Assembly: GCA_041396245.1 (NCBI GenBank) | Contig: JAWKYW010000008.1 | Span: forward strand, 70,474-134,473 | Direction of reading: 5' to 3' | Source of the DNA: Desulfobacillus sp041396245 | GTDB taxonomy: Bacteria > Pseudomonadota > Gammaproteobacteria > Burkholderiales > Rhodocyclaceae | Length of the DNA stretch: 64,000 nt | Position numbers and translations under genes: made by a program | Notes under the pieces: generated by a model | What the model saw: the letters and a program-made list of their open reading frames with translations, nothing else | Told to the model about the DNA's origin: nothing | Database searches by the model: none | Part shown: positions 42,830 through 51,369 of the stretch, piece after piece | Layout: each line of letters starts with the position of its first letter | Numbering within the stretch: the stretch's first letter is position 1

Positions 42830-43342
42830 TCACTTAGGCATGGCCTCCCAAGACACTGCAGCGTGCTTGCCGTTGCCTTTCTTTAATGCGCGACGGTCAA
42901 TCATCTTCGCTTCAAACTCGAAATCTTCCGTTATCTTGACCACTAACAGCTTGCTGAAATTGCCAGCGCGTTTCACCTGAACCTTTTCCGCTCGCTTTTC
43001 TGGCGAGATCGTCTTTATCTCAACGAAGTCGTTTCCGAGCTTTCCGTCTGAGCCTTGGGCCATGGGGCGGTGCCGTTTTATCCCGAATTTGATTTCAGCA
43101 TAGAGTTCTCCCAACTCGCCCCATAGAGGAAGATAGCGGCCGGTGACTGCTTTGTATTCCATCGCCACATCCACAAGGTGATCAAAGATCTCAAGAATCT
43201 CTCGGCTGGCAGAGGGAAATTCGACTTGGCGTTCTTGTTCGTAGAGTTGTTGGTTAATCCAATCCCAACTGATCCACTCACCGTCGTCCCAGATGCCCTC
43301 CGAAGGGTCATGAAGTTCTTGGCCAGTCATTGCACATCGCAT
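42830..43342 (-). CDS. nuclease-like protein (PD-(D/E)xK-type pattern, DUF6998-like)
   Basis: The 170-residue protein has a patterned core: LGELYAEIKFGIKRHRPMAQ near residues 98-117, then GSDGKLGNDFVEIKTISPEK and VQVKRAGNFSKLLVVKI. The order E ... G-x-D/GND ... V-E-I-K-T ... Q-V-K-R matches the E, D, ExK layout of PD-(D/E)xK nucleases. AAGGA lies 7 nt before the ATG. It is first in a row of three same-strand accessory genes. The family name is from memory and should be treated as tentative; a nuclease role is inference. Confidence 0.6.
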   Translation of the reverse strand: MRCAMTGQELHDPSEGIWDDGEWISWDWINQQLYEQERQVEFPSASREILEIFDHLVDVAMEYKAVTGRYLPLWGELGELYAEIKFGIKRHRPMAQGSDGKLGNDFVEIKTISPEKRAEKVQVKRAGNFSKLLVVKITEDFEFEAKMIDRRALKKGNGKHAAVSWEAMPK

Positions 43343-43933
43343 GGAGTTCCTTACTTATAACAATTATTAATCGGATCCACGGGGCCCGAATATGAATTGA
43401 TGTCCTTGCAAGGATTATGCACTCGTAATTCCCTGTAGGACAAGGTTTGCCATTTTGCGTGTCCGGATAAAAACTCCAAAAACCATGACAGCGAGACGCG
43501 GCTTTGACTGACCGGAAATGGCACAATGCCGCCAGACATTGTGCGATCTGGCAACGGCAGCAAAGGCCGAGAACCAGATGCCCGCACTTGTTCTATGAAG
43601 GTCCCATCAGGATCGGAAGTGTCAATTGCCTACCGCCCGATCGCGCATCCGTTTCGGCCGAACGGAAGAAGCCCGATGAAGTTCTTGGAACCCTTCCGGT
43701 TGCCAAACAAAATTCGCATTCCCCTAGCACCCGGCCAACCCGGCCGCGCCGTACTCCGGCAACTGACTTTTCCGCAGCCCGGGCCCTCCTGGCGGGGAAG
43801 CCGTTGAAATACCCATATCGCATGCTAAGCCTTGTTTTCATTGGCTAATTTCCACGAAAGGGGTTGCGCCGACGCTTTGTTGATGGCATAATCCGTCTGC
43901 CTCGCCCCCGGGCAACACAAAAAGGACCTCCTC
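43343..43933. other. intergenic region upstream of the NAGGN operon
   Basis: About 590 bp contains no frame with protein-like character. It holds a motif copy (GCCGY-N10-RCTGACTTT) at 43748-43772 and must contain the promoter of the osmolyte operon on the right and of the nuclease-like gene on the left. AGGA lies just before the ATG at 43934. I could not pick out a convincing -35/-10 pair. Confidence 0.5.
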
Positions 43934-45715
43934 ATGTGTGGAATCGCCGGCGAAGCGCGCTTCGACCTTTCCCCCCCCGATCTGACCGCAGTCGTCCGCA
44001 TGGGCGATGCGCTCGCGCCGCGCGGCCCCGATGCGGCCGGTGCCTGGCAGCAGGGCCGGTTCGCCCTCGCCCACCGCCGCCTGCGCATCATCGATCTCTC
44101 GGAGCACGCCCAGCAGCCGATGTCGGATCCGCAACTGGGGCTGACGATCGTCTTCAACGGCTGCATTTACAACTACCGCGAACTGCGCGACGAGCTCGCC
44201 GGGCTGGGCTACGCGTTCTTCTCCCAGGGCGACACGGAAGTCATCCTCAAGGCCTTCCATGCCTGGGGCGCGGACTGCGTGCGGCGCTTCCACGGCATGT
44301 TCGCCTTCGCCATCGTCGAGCGCGACAGCGGCAGGCTGACGCTGGCGCGCGACCGCTTCGGCATCAAGCCGCTGTATCTGGCCGAACAGCCCGGCCGCCT
44401 GCGCTTCGCCTCGACCTTGCCGGCGCTGCTGGCGGGCGGCGGGGTCGACACCGCCATCGACGCGGCCGCCCTGAACCATTACATGAGCTGGCACGCGGTG
44501 GTGCCGCCGCCGCTGACCCTCCTTGCCGGGGTGCGCAAACTGCCGCCCGCCACGGTCGCCGTCTTCGAGGCGGACGGCAGGCGCCGCGACACGACCTACT
44601 GGGAACTGCCGGTGCGCGAGGACCCCGCCCTGGCAGCCCTGCCCGCCGCCGAACGCGAGGCCCTGGTCGAGGCGGCGCTGCGCCGGGCGGTCGAACGCCG
44701 CATGGTGGCGGACGTGCCGGTCGGCGTGCTGCTGTCGGGGGGCGTCGATTCGAGCCTGATCGTCGCGCTGCTCGCCGAGCTGGGCCAAGGCAACAATGGC
44801 GGGCTGGAAACCTTCTCGATCGGCTTCGAGGCCGCCGGCGGCGAGGCCGGCGACGAGTTCAGGTATTCCGACCTGGTGGCGCAGCGCTTCGGCACGCGCC
44901 ACCACCAGATCCGCATCCCCACGGCCGACATGCTCTCGGCGCTGCCCGACGCCATTGCCGCGATGGCCGAACCGATGGTCAGCTACGACAACATCGCCTT
45001 CTATCTGCTGTCGCGCGAGGTGGCGAAGCACCTCAAGGTCGTGCAGAGCGGCCAGGGCGCCGACGAGGTGTTTGCCGGCTACCACTGGTATCCGAAACTG
45101 GCGGCGGCGGCCGACCCGGCCGATGCCTACGCCGAGGTTTTCTTCGACCGCGACTACGCGGAATACGCCGGGGTCGTCGCGCCGCGATATGTCGACGAAG
45201 ACCACAGCCGGCGCTACCTCGAGCGCCACTTCGCGCAGGCCCCGGCGTCGAGCGCCCTCGACAAGGCCCTGCACATCGACACCACGGTGATGCTGGTCGA
45301 CGACCCGGTCAAGCGCGTCGACAACATGACCATGGCCTGGGGGCTGGAGGCCCGCGTGCCCTTCCTCGACCACGAGCTGGTCGAGCTGGCCGGGCGCCTG
45401 CCCGAGGCCGACAAGCTGCCCGACGACGGCAAGACGGTGCTCAAATCCATCGCCCGCCGCCTGCTGCCCCGCGAGATCGTCGACCGGCCCAAGGGCTACT
45501 TCCCGGTGCCGGCGCTCAAGTACATCGAAGGGCCGGTGCTCGACATGGTGCGCGGCGCGCTCGACAGCCGGGCCGCGCGCGAGCGCGGCCTGTTCCAGCG
45601 CATCGCCATAGAGAAACTGCTGGCCGATCCGTCGGCCCACCTGACGCCGCTGCGCGGCTCCAAGCTCTGGCAGGTCGCGCTGCTCGAGCTCTGGCTGCAG
45701 GCGAGGGGGATCTGA
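43934..45715 (+). CDS. N-acetylglutaminylglutamine amidotransferase (asparagine-synthetase-like)
   Basis: The 593-residue protein has an N-terminal class II glutaminase domain (MCGIAGE, catalytic Cys2; RGPDAAG, FNGCIYNYRELR). Its C-terminal synthetase domain has the ATP-pyrophosphatase loop GVLLSGGVDSSLI near residue 260. It amidates N-acetylglutaminylglutamine to the osmolyte NAGGN in the cytoplasm. It is followed after 1 bp by the ligase gene and then the M42 peptidase, the standard NAGGN operon. Induction by salt is expected from the family but no osmotic promoter was identified. Confidence 0.93.
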   Translation: MCGIAGEARFDLSPPDLTAVVRMGDALAPRGPDAAGAWQQGRFALAHRRLRIIDLSEHAQQPMSDPQLGLTIVFNGCIYNYRELRDELAGLGYAFFSQGDTEVILKAFHAWGADCVRRFHGMFAFAIVERDSGRLTLARDRFGIKPLYLAEQPGRLRFASTLPALLAGGGVDTAIDAAALNHYMSWHAVVPPPLTLLAGVRKLPPATVAVFEADGRRRDTTYWELPVREDPALAALPAAEREALVEAALRRAVERRMVADVPVGVLLSGGVDSSLIVALLAELGQGNNGGLETFSIGFEAAGGEAGDEFRYSDLVAQRFGTRHHQIRIPTADMLSALPDAIAAMAEPMVSYDNIAFYLLSREVAKHLKVVQSGQGADEVFAGYHWYPKLAAAADPADAYAEVFFDRDYAEYAGVVAPRYVDEDHSRRYLERHFAQAPASSALDKALHIDTTVMLVDDPVKRVDNMTMAWGLEARVPFLDHELVELAGRLPEADKLPDDGKTVLKSIARRLLPREIVDRPKGYFPVPALKYIEGPVLDMVRGALDSRAARERGLFQRIAIEKLLADPSAHLTPLRGSKLWQVALLELWLQARGI

Positions 45716-45716
45716 C

Positions 45717-47501
45717 ATGGGCCATCCGCAGAACGATCCGCCGTCGGACGACGATCTGATGGATCCGTTGCGCATGAGCACCCTGAAAAACTGGGGCGAG
45801 CCGCTGGAGCATGCGCCGACGAACGCGATGAAGGCCGAGGCGGCGGCGGACTGCGGCTGGGGCCGCCTGATCTTCGGCCAGACTTTCGAGGAGCCGGAGC
45901 GGCTCGCCGAAACCCTTCGCGCCGAAGCGCCCGGCCAGCGCGATGTCGGTTTCTACATCCGCGATCCGCACGTGGTGATCGCGCAGGCGCCGCAGTCGCT
46001 GTTCCTCGATCCCTCGCACACCTACCGCCTCGCCCTGCAGGCGCACCCGCTCGAGGCGACGGCCGGCGACGCCTGGGAGGTCCGCCCGGCGACGCCCGGC
46101 GACGCCGCCGAACTGGAACGCATCTACCTCACGCGCCAGATGGTGCCGCTTCGCGCCGGTTTTCTCGACACCCTGCACCCGGATGGCGCCGTGATGCTCC
46201 TGGTCGCCGCCGAAACGGGCGCGGCGGGCGCGGGCCGCCTGCTCGGCGCCGTCACCGGGGTCGACCACGTGGTGGCCTTCGACGACCCCGACCATGGCGC
46301 CAGCCTGTGGTCGCTGGCGGTCGACCCGCAGTGCCCCTATCCCGGCATCGGCGCCGCCCTGGTGGCGGCCCTCGCCACGCATTTCCGCCGCTGCGGCCGC
46401 ACCTATCTCGATCTCTCGGTGATGCACGACAACACCGAGGCCATCGCCCTCTACGAGCGCTTCGGCTTCGCCCGTGTGCCGGTCTATTGCGTCAAGCACA
46501 AGAATCCGATCAACGAAAAGCTCTACGTCGGGCCGGACGAGGCCGGCGAACTCAACATCTATGCCCGCATTCTGGTCGACGAGGCGCGCCGCCGCGGCAT
46601 CGCGGTCGAGGTGATCGACGCCGCCCACGGCTACTTCCGCCTGACCTTCGGCGGCCGCAGCATCGTCTGTCGCGAGTCGCTCTCCGAACTGACCTCGGCG
46701 ATCGCGATGAGCCGCTGCGACGACAAGCGCGTCACCCGCAAGGTGCTGACCGGCGCCGGATTGAGCATGCCCGAGCAGATACTGGCGGGCCACGCCCCGT
46801 TCGACGCCCGCGATCGCGCCGAACTGGCCGCCTTCCTCGATCGCCACGGCAGCGTCGTCGTCAAGCCGGCGCGCGGCGAACAGGGCCACGGCGTGGCCGT
46901 CGACCTGCGCAGCCTTGCCGGGATCGAGCGCGCGGTCGCGGCGGCGCGGCAGTTCTGCGACGACGTGGTCGTGGAGGAAACGGTCGCCGGCGAGGACCTG
47001 CGCATCATCGTCATCGACTACCAGGTGGTCGCCGCCGCCACGCGCCGGCCCGCCGAGATCGTCGGCGACGGCGTGCACGACATCGCCACGCTGATCGACA
47101 AGCAAAGCCGCCGCCGCGCCGCCGCCACTGCCGGCGAGAGCCGCATCCCCATGGACGCCGAAACCGAGCGCTGCATCGCCGCCGCCGGCCACGGCATGGG
47201 CACGGTGCTGCCGGCCGGCGCGCGGCTGGCCGTGCGCAAGACCGCCAACCTGCACACAGGCGGCACCATCAACGACGTCACCGCGCAGCTGCACCCGACG
47301 CTGCGCGAGGTGGCGGAACACGCCGCCCGGGCGCTCGACATCCCGGTGACGGGCCTCGATTTCATCGTGCCCGATCCGGCCGGTCCCGACTACGCGATCA
47401 TCGAGGCCAACGAACGGCCCGGCCTCGCCAACCACGAACCGCAGCCGACGGCCGAGCGCTTCATCGACCTGCTGTTTCCCCAGACCCGGAACGCATCATG
47501 A
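45717..47501 (+). CDS. ngg: N-acetylglutaminylglutamine synthetase (GNAT-ATP-grasp fusion)
   Basis: The 594-residue protein combines an N-terminal GNAT acetyltransferase (residues about 115-270, LWSLAVDPQCPYPGIGAALV, then YERFGFARVPVY) with a C-terminal ATP-grasp ligase. The ligase has VVVKPARGEQGHGVAVDLRS, EDLRIIVIDYQVVAAATRRP, and near the end DFIVPDPAGPDYAIIEANER. It makes N-acetylglutaminylglutamine from two glutamines and an acetyl donor. The ATG overlaps the downstream gene at its stop (47498-47501), so the three genes are coupled. Confidence 0.93.
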   Translation: MGHPQNDPPSDDDLMDPLRMSTLKNWGEPLEHAPTNAMKAEAAADCGWGRLIFGQTFEEPERLAETLRAEAPGQRDVGFYIRDPHVVIAQAPQSLFLDPSHTYRLALQAHPLEATAGDAWEVRPATPGDAAELERIYLTRQMVPLRAGFLDTLHPDGAVMLLVAAETGAAGAGRLLGAVTGVDHVVAFDDPDHGASLWSLAVDPQCPYPGIGAALVAALATHFRRCGRTYLDLSVMHDNTEAIALYERFGFARVPVYCVKHKNPINEKLYVGPDEAGELNIYARILVDEARRRGIAVEVIDAAHGYFRLTFGGRSIVCRESLSELTSAIAMSRCDDKRVTRKVLTGAGLSMPEQILAGHAPFDARDRAELAAFLDRHGSVVVKPARGEQGHGVAVDLRSLAGIERAVAAARQFCDDVVVEETVAGEDLRIIVIDYQVVAAATRRPAEIVGDGVHDIATLIDKQSRRRAAATAGESRIPMDAETERCIAAAGHGMGTVLPAGARLAVRKTANLHTGGTINDVTAQLHPTLREVAEHAARALDIPVTGLDFIVPDPAGPDYAIIEANERPGLANHEPQPTAERFIDLLFPQTRNAS

Positions 47502-48616
47502 GCAATCCACCCATCATCGACCTCGATTACCTGCGCATCCTTCTCGAAAAGCTGCTCCTCACGCCAAGCCCTTCGGGCATGACCGACGAGGTGGTGCTGC
47601 TGGTCTGCGGCGAACTCGACGCCATCGGCGTGCCCTACGCCCTGACGCGCCGCGGCGCGATCCGCGCCGACCTGGAGGGAATCCGGCACAGCCCGGACCG
47701 CGCCATCGTCGCCCACCTCGACACGCTGGGCGCGATGGTCAAGCGGGTCAGGGAAAACGGCCGCCTCGAAGCAGTGCCGATCGGCACCTGGTCGGCGCGC
47801 TTCGCCGAAGGCGCGCGCGTCACGATCCATTGCGACGGCGGCCGGCGCTACCGCGGCACGCTGCTCCCGCGCAAGGCCTCCGGCCACGTCTTCAACGAGG
47901 AAGTGGACAGCCAGCCCGGCGGCTGGGCGAACCTCGAGATCCGCGTCGACGAGCGCTGCCATTCGCGCGCCGACGCCGCCGCGCTCGGCATCAACGTCGG
48001 CGACACCTGCTCGGTGGACAGCCAGCCGGAATTCAACGCCAACGGCTTCGTCAACGCGCGCCACCTCGACGACAAGGCCGGCGTCGCCACGCTGCTCGCG
48101 GTGGCGAAGGCGGTGCGCCAGCGCCAGGCGCGGCTGCCGGTTGATTGCCACCTGCTGTTCACCATCTCGGAGGAAGTCGGCGTCGGCGCCTCGCACGTGC
48201 TGCACGGCGACGTCGCCGAGCTGATTTCGGTAGACAACGGCACCATCGCGCCGAACCAGAACACCTGCGAATACGGCGTCACCGTCTCGATGCAGGATTC
48301 CGCCGGGCCCTTCGACTGGCACCTGACGCGCCATCTGCTCGAACTGTGCGCCGAGCACGGCATCGCGCACAGCCGCGACGTGTTCCGCTACTACCGCAGC
48401 GACGCCGCCGCCGCGGTCGAGGCCGGCAACGACATCCGCACCGCGCTCCTGTGCTTTGCGCTCGACGCCTCGCACGGCTGGGAACGCAGCCACCTCGATT
48501 CGCTCGTCGCGCTCGGCGACCTGCTCTACCACTACATCTGCAGCAAGCCGCTGTTCCAGCGCGACGCCATGGTGCTCGGCCCGCTCGGCGATTTTCCGGA
48601 GGGAACCCAGCAGTAG
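47498..48616 (+). CDS. osmoprotectant NAGGN system M42 family peptidase
   Basis: The 372-residue metallopeptidase belongs to family M42 in the form linked to NAGGN. Metal and catalytic residues are visible in AIVAHLDTLGAMVK, NARHLDDKAGVATLLA, FTISEEVGVGASHVL and SVDNGTIAPNQN. It is presumed to recycle or trim the osmolyte dipeptide. The ATG overlaps ngg by ATGA. After the stop there is no clear terminator hairpin; a motif copy lies at 48729-48753 in reverse orientation. Confidence 0.92.
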   Translation: MSNPPIIDLDYLRILLEKLLLTPSPSGMTDEVVLLVCGELDAIGVPYALTRRGAIRADLEGIRHSPDRAIVAHLDTLGAMVKRVRENGRLEAVPIGTWSARFAEGARVTIHCDGGRRYRGTLLPRKASGHVFNEEVDSQPGGWANLEIRVDERCHSRADAAALGINVGDTCSVDSQPEFNANGFVNARHLDDKAGVATLLAVAKAVRQRQARLPVDCHLLFTISEEVGVGASHVLHGDVAELISVDNGTIAPNQNTCEYGVTVSMQDSAGPFDWHLTRHLLELCAEHGIAHSRDVFRYYRSDAAAAVEAGNDIRTALLCFALDASHGWERSHLDSLVALGDLLYHYICSKPLFQRDAMVLGPLGDFPEGTQQ

Positions 48617-48782
48617 CGGCCGCCGCCGCCATTGCGCCACGGCCGCCTTGCCGGACCGGCAAGCACGCGCTGCCCGATGACCGAAGGAAATCCCTGCGGG
48701 TCATGCACCGAAGGTCGTCCCGGGTAATGAAAAGTCAGCCATTGCAGGACGGCGCGCATTCCGTCGGTGACGTGCGTGGACG

Positions 48783-49143
48783 CCTGCTTCAGCCGCCGTG
48801 AAGCAACAGCGCTTCGGCCTGGCGCTCACCGCAGTGCGCGACAGCGAGCGCGCCTCGGCCAGCCTCGGCGTCGGCGTGCGCAAGGTGAAGTGGTTCGTCT
48901 ACGTCGCCTCGGCGATCGTGGCGATGCCGATCGAGCAGCCGAGGCCGGTGGCCTCGCGGACGGCCTGCTTGATGCACCGGGCGAGTTCCGCCGCGCCCCT
49001 TGTAGTCCCGCAGGCGGGCAATGCCGCCGGCCGCGGCGGACGACGGGCCGGCCACGCAGTTCGGGGCGCTTCAGCAGCTCGACGGAGGCATGGGAGGCAT
49101 CCATGTCGAGGTGGGCGATGCGGCGCGGGGGCGGGGCATTCAT
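48783..49143 (-). pseudogene. dinB: dinB (DNA polymerase IV) remnant
   Basis: A minus-strand ATG at 49141-49143 starts MNAPPPRRIAHLDMDASHAS, then VELLKRPELRGRPVV, the N-terminus of a Y-family polymerase (metal-binding D-M-D). The sequence changes frame, showing IARLRDYKGRGG, and jumps to ELARCIKQAVREATGLGCSI with GIATIAEAT, which lies some 65 residues further on in intact proteins. An internal deletion and frameshifts have destroyed it. The catalytic SLDE-type motif is absent. Confidence 0.8.
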
Positions 49144-49197
49144 GCTCGGGCGGCGGCGGGCACAGTCCCGCGACGAAGATCGGCCGATGCCGATTGC

Positions 49198-49482
49198 CTA
49201 CCACTTCGCAGGCGGTTTGCGCGAAGTATGGAAGACGCGAAGCAACTGGATTTCGCTGCCGCGAACGCGATAGGGGATGATGTAGCGCGTCCTGGTAACG
49301 ACCAGTTCGCGTGTGCCGGCCACCCGGCCGGGGCGCCCCAGCGCCGGGTTGTCAATCAGTTGGGTGACTGCAGAATGAATTCGGCTGACCTCCAGCCGCG
49401 CGGCCGCCGGATCTTCGACGGCGATATGGTCGGCTTCTTCGTCCAGATTTCTCAGCGCGGTACGCAGCCACTTAAGCCGCAT
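49198..49482 (-). CDS. ParE/RelE-family toxin
   Basis: The 94-residue protein matches ParE/RelE toxins: MRLKWLRTALRNLDEEADHI at the start, AARLEVSRIHSAVTQLIDNP in the middle and GTRELVVTRTRYIIPYRVRG followed by IQLLRVFHTSRKPP. It may poison gyrase (ParE) or cleave mRNA (RelE); the sequence alone does not decide. The start overlaps the end of the antitoxin gene by about 11 bp. An ATG two codons upstream (49488) is also possible. Confidence 0.88.
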   Translation of the reverse strand: MRLKWLRTALRNLDEEADHIAVEDPAAARLEVSRIHSAVTQLIDNPALGRPGRVAGTRELVVTRTRYIIPYRVRGSEIQLLRVFHTSRKPPAKW

Positions 49483-49720
49483 CGACATCCCACTTGCGGA
49501 ATACCGCTCGCACTGCGGCATCGCTTGCGAAGTCGCCCGCATTGGCTTCGGCAATGGCGGCCTGCGTCTCGCGGATCTGCCATTCGTTCAGATCGACATA
49601 TTCCCGGATGGCATCCGCCGCCAGAAACGATTTGCTGCGATGGGTCACCGTGGCGAGGCGGTCCAGGCGATCCTTGATCTCGGGTTCGAGACGGATAGTT
49701 ACAGTGGTCGAGGCAGGCAT
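49472..49720 (-). CDS. ribbon-helix-helix antitoxin (CopG/ParD-like)
   Basis: The 82-residue protein begins MPASTTVTIRLEPEIKDRLD, a CopG-type ribbon-helix-helix, followed by HRSKSFLAADAIREYVDLNE. It has an acidic toxin-binding tail with WQIRETQAAIAEANAGDFAS. It should neutralise the downstream toxin and repress the operon promoter. ATG 49718-49720 has GGTGACACC ahead of it; codons further upstream are not conserved in the family. Confidence 0.88.
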   Translation of the reverse strand: MPASTTVTIRLEPEIKDRLDRLATVTHRSKSFLAADAIREYVDLNEWQIRETQAAIAEANAGDFASDAAVRAVFRKWDVDAA

Positions 49721-49838
49721 GGTGTCACCTTGCTTGTGCAGATGTGATTGGATGTACACAATACAACACAGCTGGTCGCGTTTCAAATCGGTCCGCCCAT
49801 CGGATGCCATTGCGCCGCTCTCCGGCGGCTGACTTTTT

Positions 49839-50600
49839 CTACAGCTTCAGCCCGCGCGCCTTGCGGCCGGCGTGCTTGAACAAGCGGTCGTACACCGCGT
49901 TGGGCAGGAGCTTCATGGCGCGGGCGACGAGGGCCATTTGCCAGGGCACCACGGCGTAGCGGCGGCCTTCGTCGATGACGCGGGCGATGCGCCGCGCGGC
50001 GACGTCGGCGGGCAGGATGAAGGGCATGCGGTACTTGTTCACCGCCGTCATCGGCGTGGCGACGTAGCCGGGGCAGACGGTGACGACCCTGACGCCGCTC
50101 GGCCGCAGCTCGACGCGCAGTGCTTCCAGGTAGGTGATGGCGGCGGCCTTGGAGGCGCTGTAGGCGCCGGCGCCGGGAATGCCGCGCAGGCCGGCCACCG
50201 AGGCGATGCCGGCGAGCCGTCCGCGGCCCGCTTCGCGCATCGGCGCGATGAAAGGGTGGAAGGTGGCGGCCAGGCCGACGACGTTGGTCTGCATGACGCG
50301 GCCGAAGACGGCGAGGTCCTCGGCGTGCTCGGTCAGCGTGCCGACGGAGACGCCGGCATTGGCGATGACGATGTCGGGCACGCCGAAGCGTTGCATGAAG
50401 TCGCGCGCCGCTTCCTGCATGGCTTTTGCGTCGGCGACATCGGCGATGTAGAGGGCAGGGTCACCCGGCAGCTTGCGCGCGACGTCGGCGAGGGCCTCGG
50501 CGCGGCGCGCCACCAGGCCGAGCTGCGCGCCGTGCGCGGCATAGTGCGTGGCCAGCGCCGCGCCGATGCCGGAGGAGGCGCCGGTGATGAAGACGCGCAT
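49839..50600 (-). CDS. short-chain dehydrogenase/reductase
   Basis: The 253-residue SDR has the cofactor loop TGASSGIG at residues 6-13, NAGVSVG near residue 83, a catalytic Ser in SVAG, and the YSASK active-site motif near residue 152. PGYVATPMT follows. It is an NAD(P)(H)-dependent oxidoreductase of unknown substrate. Its stop codon directly abuts a motif copy at 49814-49838. It is separated from dsbA by a large hairpin repeat. Confidence 0.88.
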   Translation of the reverse strand: MRVFITGASSGIGAALATHYAAHGAQLGLVARRAEALADVARKLPGDPALYIADVADAKAMQEAARDFMQRFGVPDIVIANAGVSVGTLTEHAEDLAVFGRVMQTNVVGLAATFHPFIAPMREAGRGRLAGIASVAGLRGIPGAGAYSASKAAAITYLEALRVELRPSGVRVVTVCPGYVATPMTAVNKYRMPFILPADVAARRIARVIDEGRRYAVVPWQMALVARAMKLLPNAVYDRLFKHAGRKARGLKL

Positions 50601-50611
50601 GAAAAGCTACA

Positions 50612-50716
50612 CCACTTTCAACGCAAAGAGCGCAAAGGCGCAAAGGACGCAAAAAGCACCAATATCGAACAACAACTTTGCGCGCTTTGCGTCTTTGCGA
50701 GCTTTGCGTTAAGGGT
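50612..50716. repeat. CGCAAAG-rich long inverted repeat
   Basis: The left arm contains three tandem units AACGCAAAGAGCGCAAAGG-type (about 50620-50653) and the right arm their inverse TTTGCGCGCTTTGCGTCTTT-type (about 50678-50710), ending GCGTTAAGGGTGG against CCACTTTCAACGC. The structure lies between the 3' end of dsbA... SDR intergenic space and may terminate transcription from dsbA into the SDR gene. Similar GCAAAG tandem hairpins are common in betaproteobacterial genomes. Confidence 0.8.
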
Positions 50717-50721
50717 GGTTA

Positions 50722-51354
50722 TTATTTTTTCTTGCGCTCGGCGCGCGCCTTGGCGATCAGCGCGTCGAGGGTCTTCAGCAGCGCCTCGGGGCTGCCGGCC
50801 ATCGAGACGGAGGTCAGGTATTTGCCGTCGACCACCAGCGCCGGCACGCCGTCGACGTCGTAAGCCCGTGTGAGCTGGACGGCGCGCTTGGTCTTGCTCT
50901 GCACCGAGAAGGATTTCCAGGCCGCGTCGAACCTGGCGCGGTCGACGCCCTTCTTCGCCATCCATTCGATCTGGATCTTTTCGTCGTTTAGATTGACGCG
51001 GTCCAGGTGGATGGCATTGAACACCTGGCCGTGCAGCCGCTCCAGCTCGCCCAGCGCCTCGAGCGTATAGAAGGTGCGCGCATTCGGCGCCCAGCGCGGC
51101 GTGGGAATGGCCGGAATGCGGCGGAAGGCCACGTCCCCGGGCAATTTGGCCGTCCACTTTTCCAGGACGGGCTCGAGGTCGAAGCAGTGCGGGCAGCCGT
51201 ACCAGAAGAACTCGATCACCTCGATCCGGTCGCCGGTGTCGACGGCCTGCGGATTGGCGAGCGGCTTGTAGGCGGGTTTCCCCTGGGCGGCGGCGCTGCC
51301 GGCGAGCAAGGCCAGGGTGAGGCCGACCAGGCCCAGCCATTTCTTCAAGTGCAT
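50722..51354 (-). CDS. dsbA: thiol:disulfide interchange protein DsbA
   Basis: The 210-residue protein has a signal peptide (KKWLGLVGLTLALLAGSAAA) and a thioredoxin-fold domain with the active site FFWYGCPHCFDLEP (CPHC) near residue 55. The cis-Pro loop is VDGVPALVV. It oxidises cysteines of exported proteins in the periplasm. It is followed upstream on the same strand by the SPOR-domain gene and argS. The partner-type reductase dsbD lies at 61591-63396. Confidence 0.93.
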   Translation of the reverse strand: MHLKKWLGLVGLTLALLAGSAAAQGKPAYKPLANPQAVDTGDRIEVIEFFWYGCPHCFDLEPVLEKWTAKLPGDVAFRRIPAIPTPRWAPNARTFYTLEALGELERLHGQVFNAIHLDRVNLNDEKIQIEWMAKKGVDRARFDAAWKSFSVQSKTKRAVQLTRAYDVDGVPALVVDGKYLTSVSMAGSPEALLKTLDALIAKARAERKKK

Positions 51355-51369
51355 GATTTCTCCTTGGAA

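Noticed and set aside
41150..43350. Integron gene-cassette array around the three accessory genes
   Set aside because: Same-strand genes and some GTTRRRY/AAC-like hexamers (for example near 42040) are suggestive, but I could not find consistent paired attC cores at gene ends and no integrase is in the window.
50612..50716. CRISPR-like tandem GCAAAG units
   Set aside because: The units are only 9-10 bp, are not separated by unique spacers, and form one inverted repeat.
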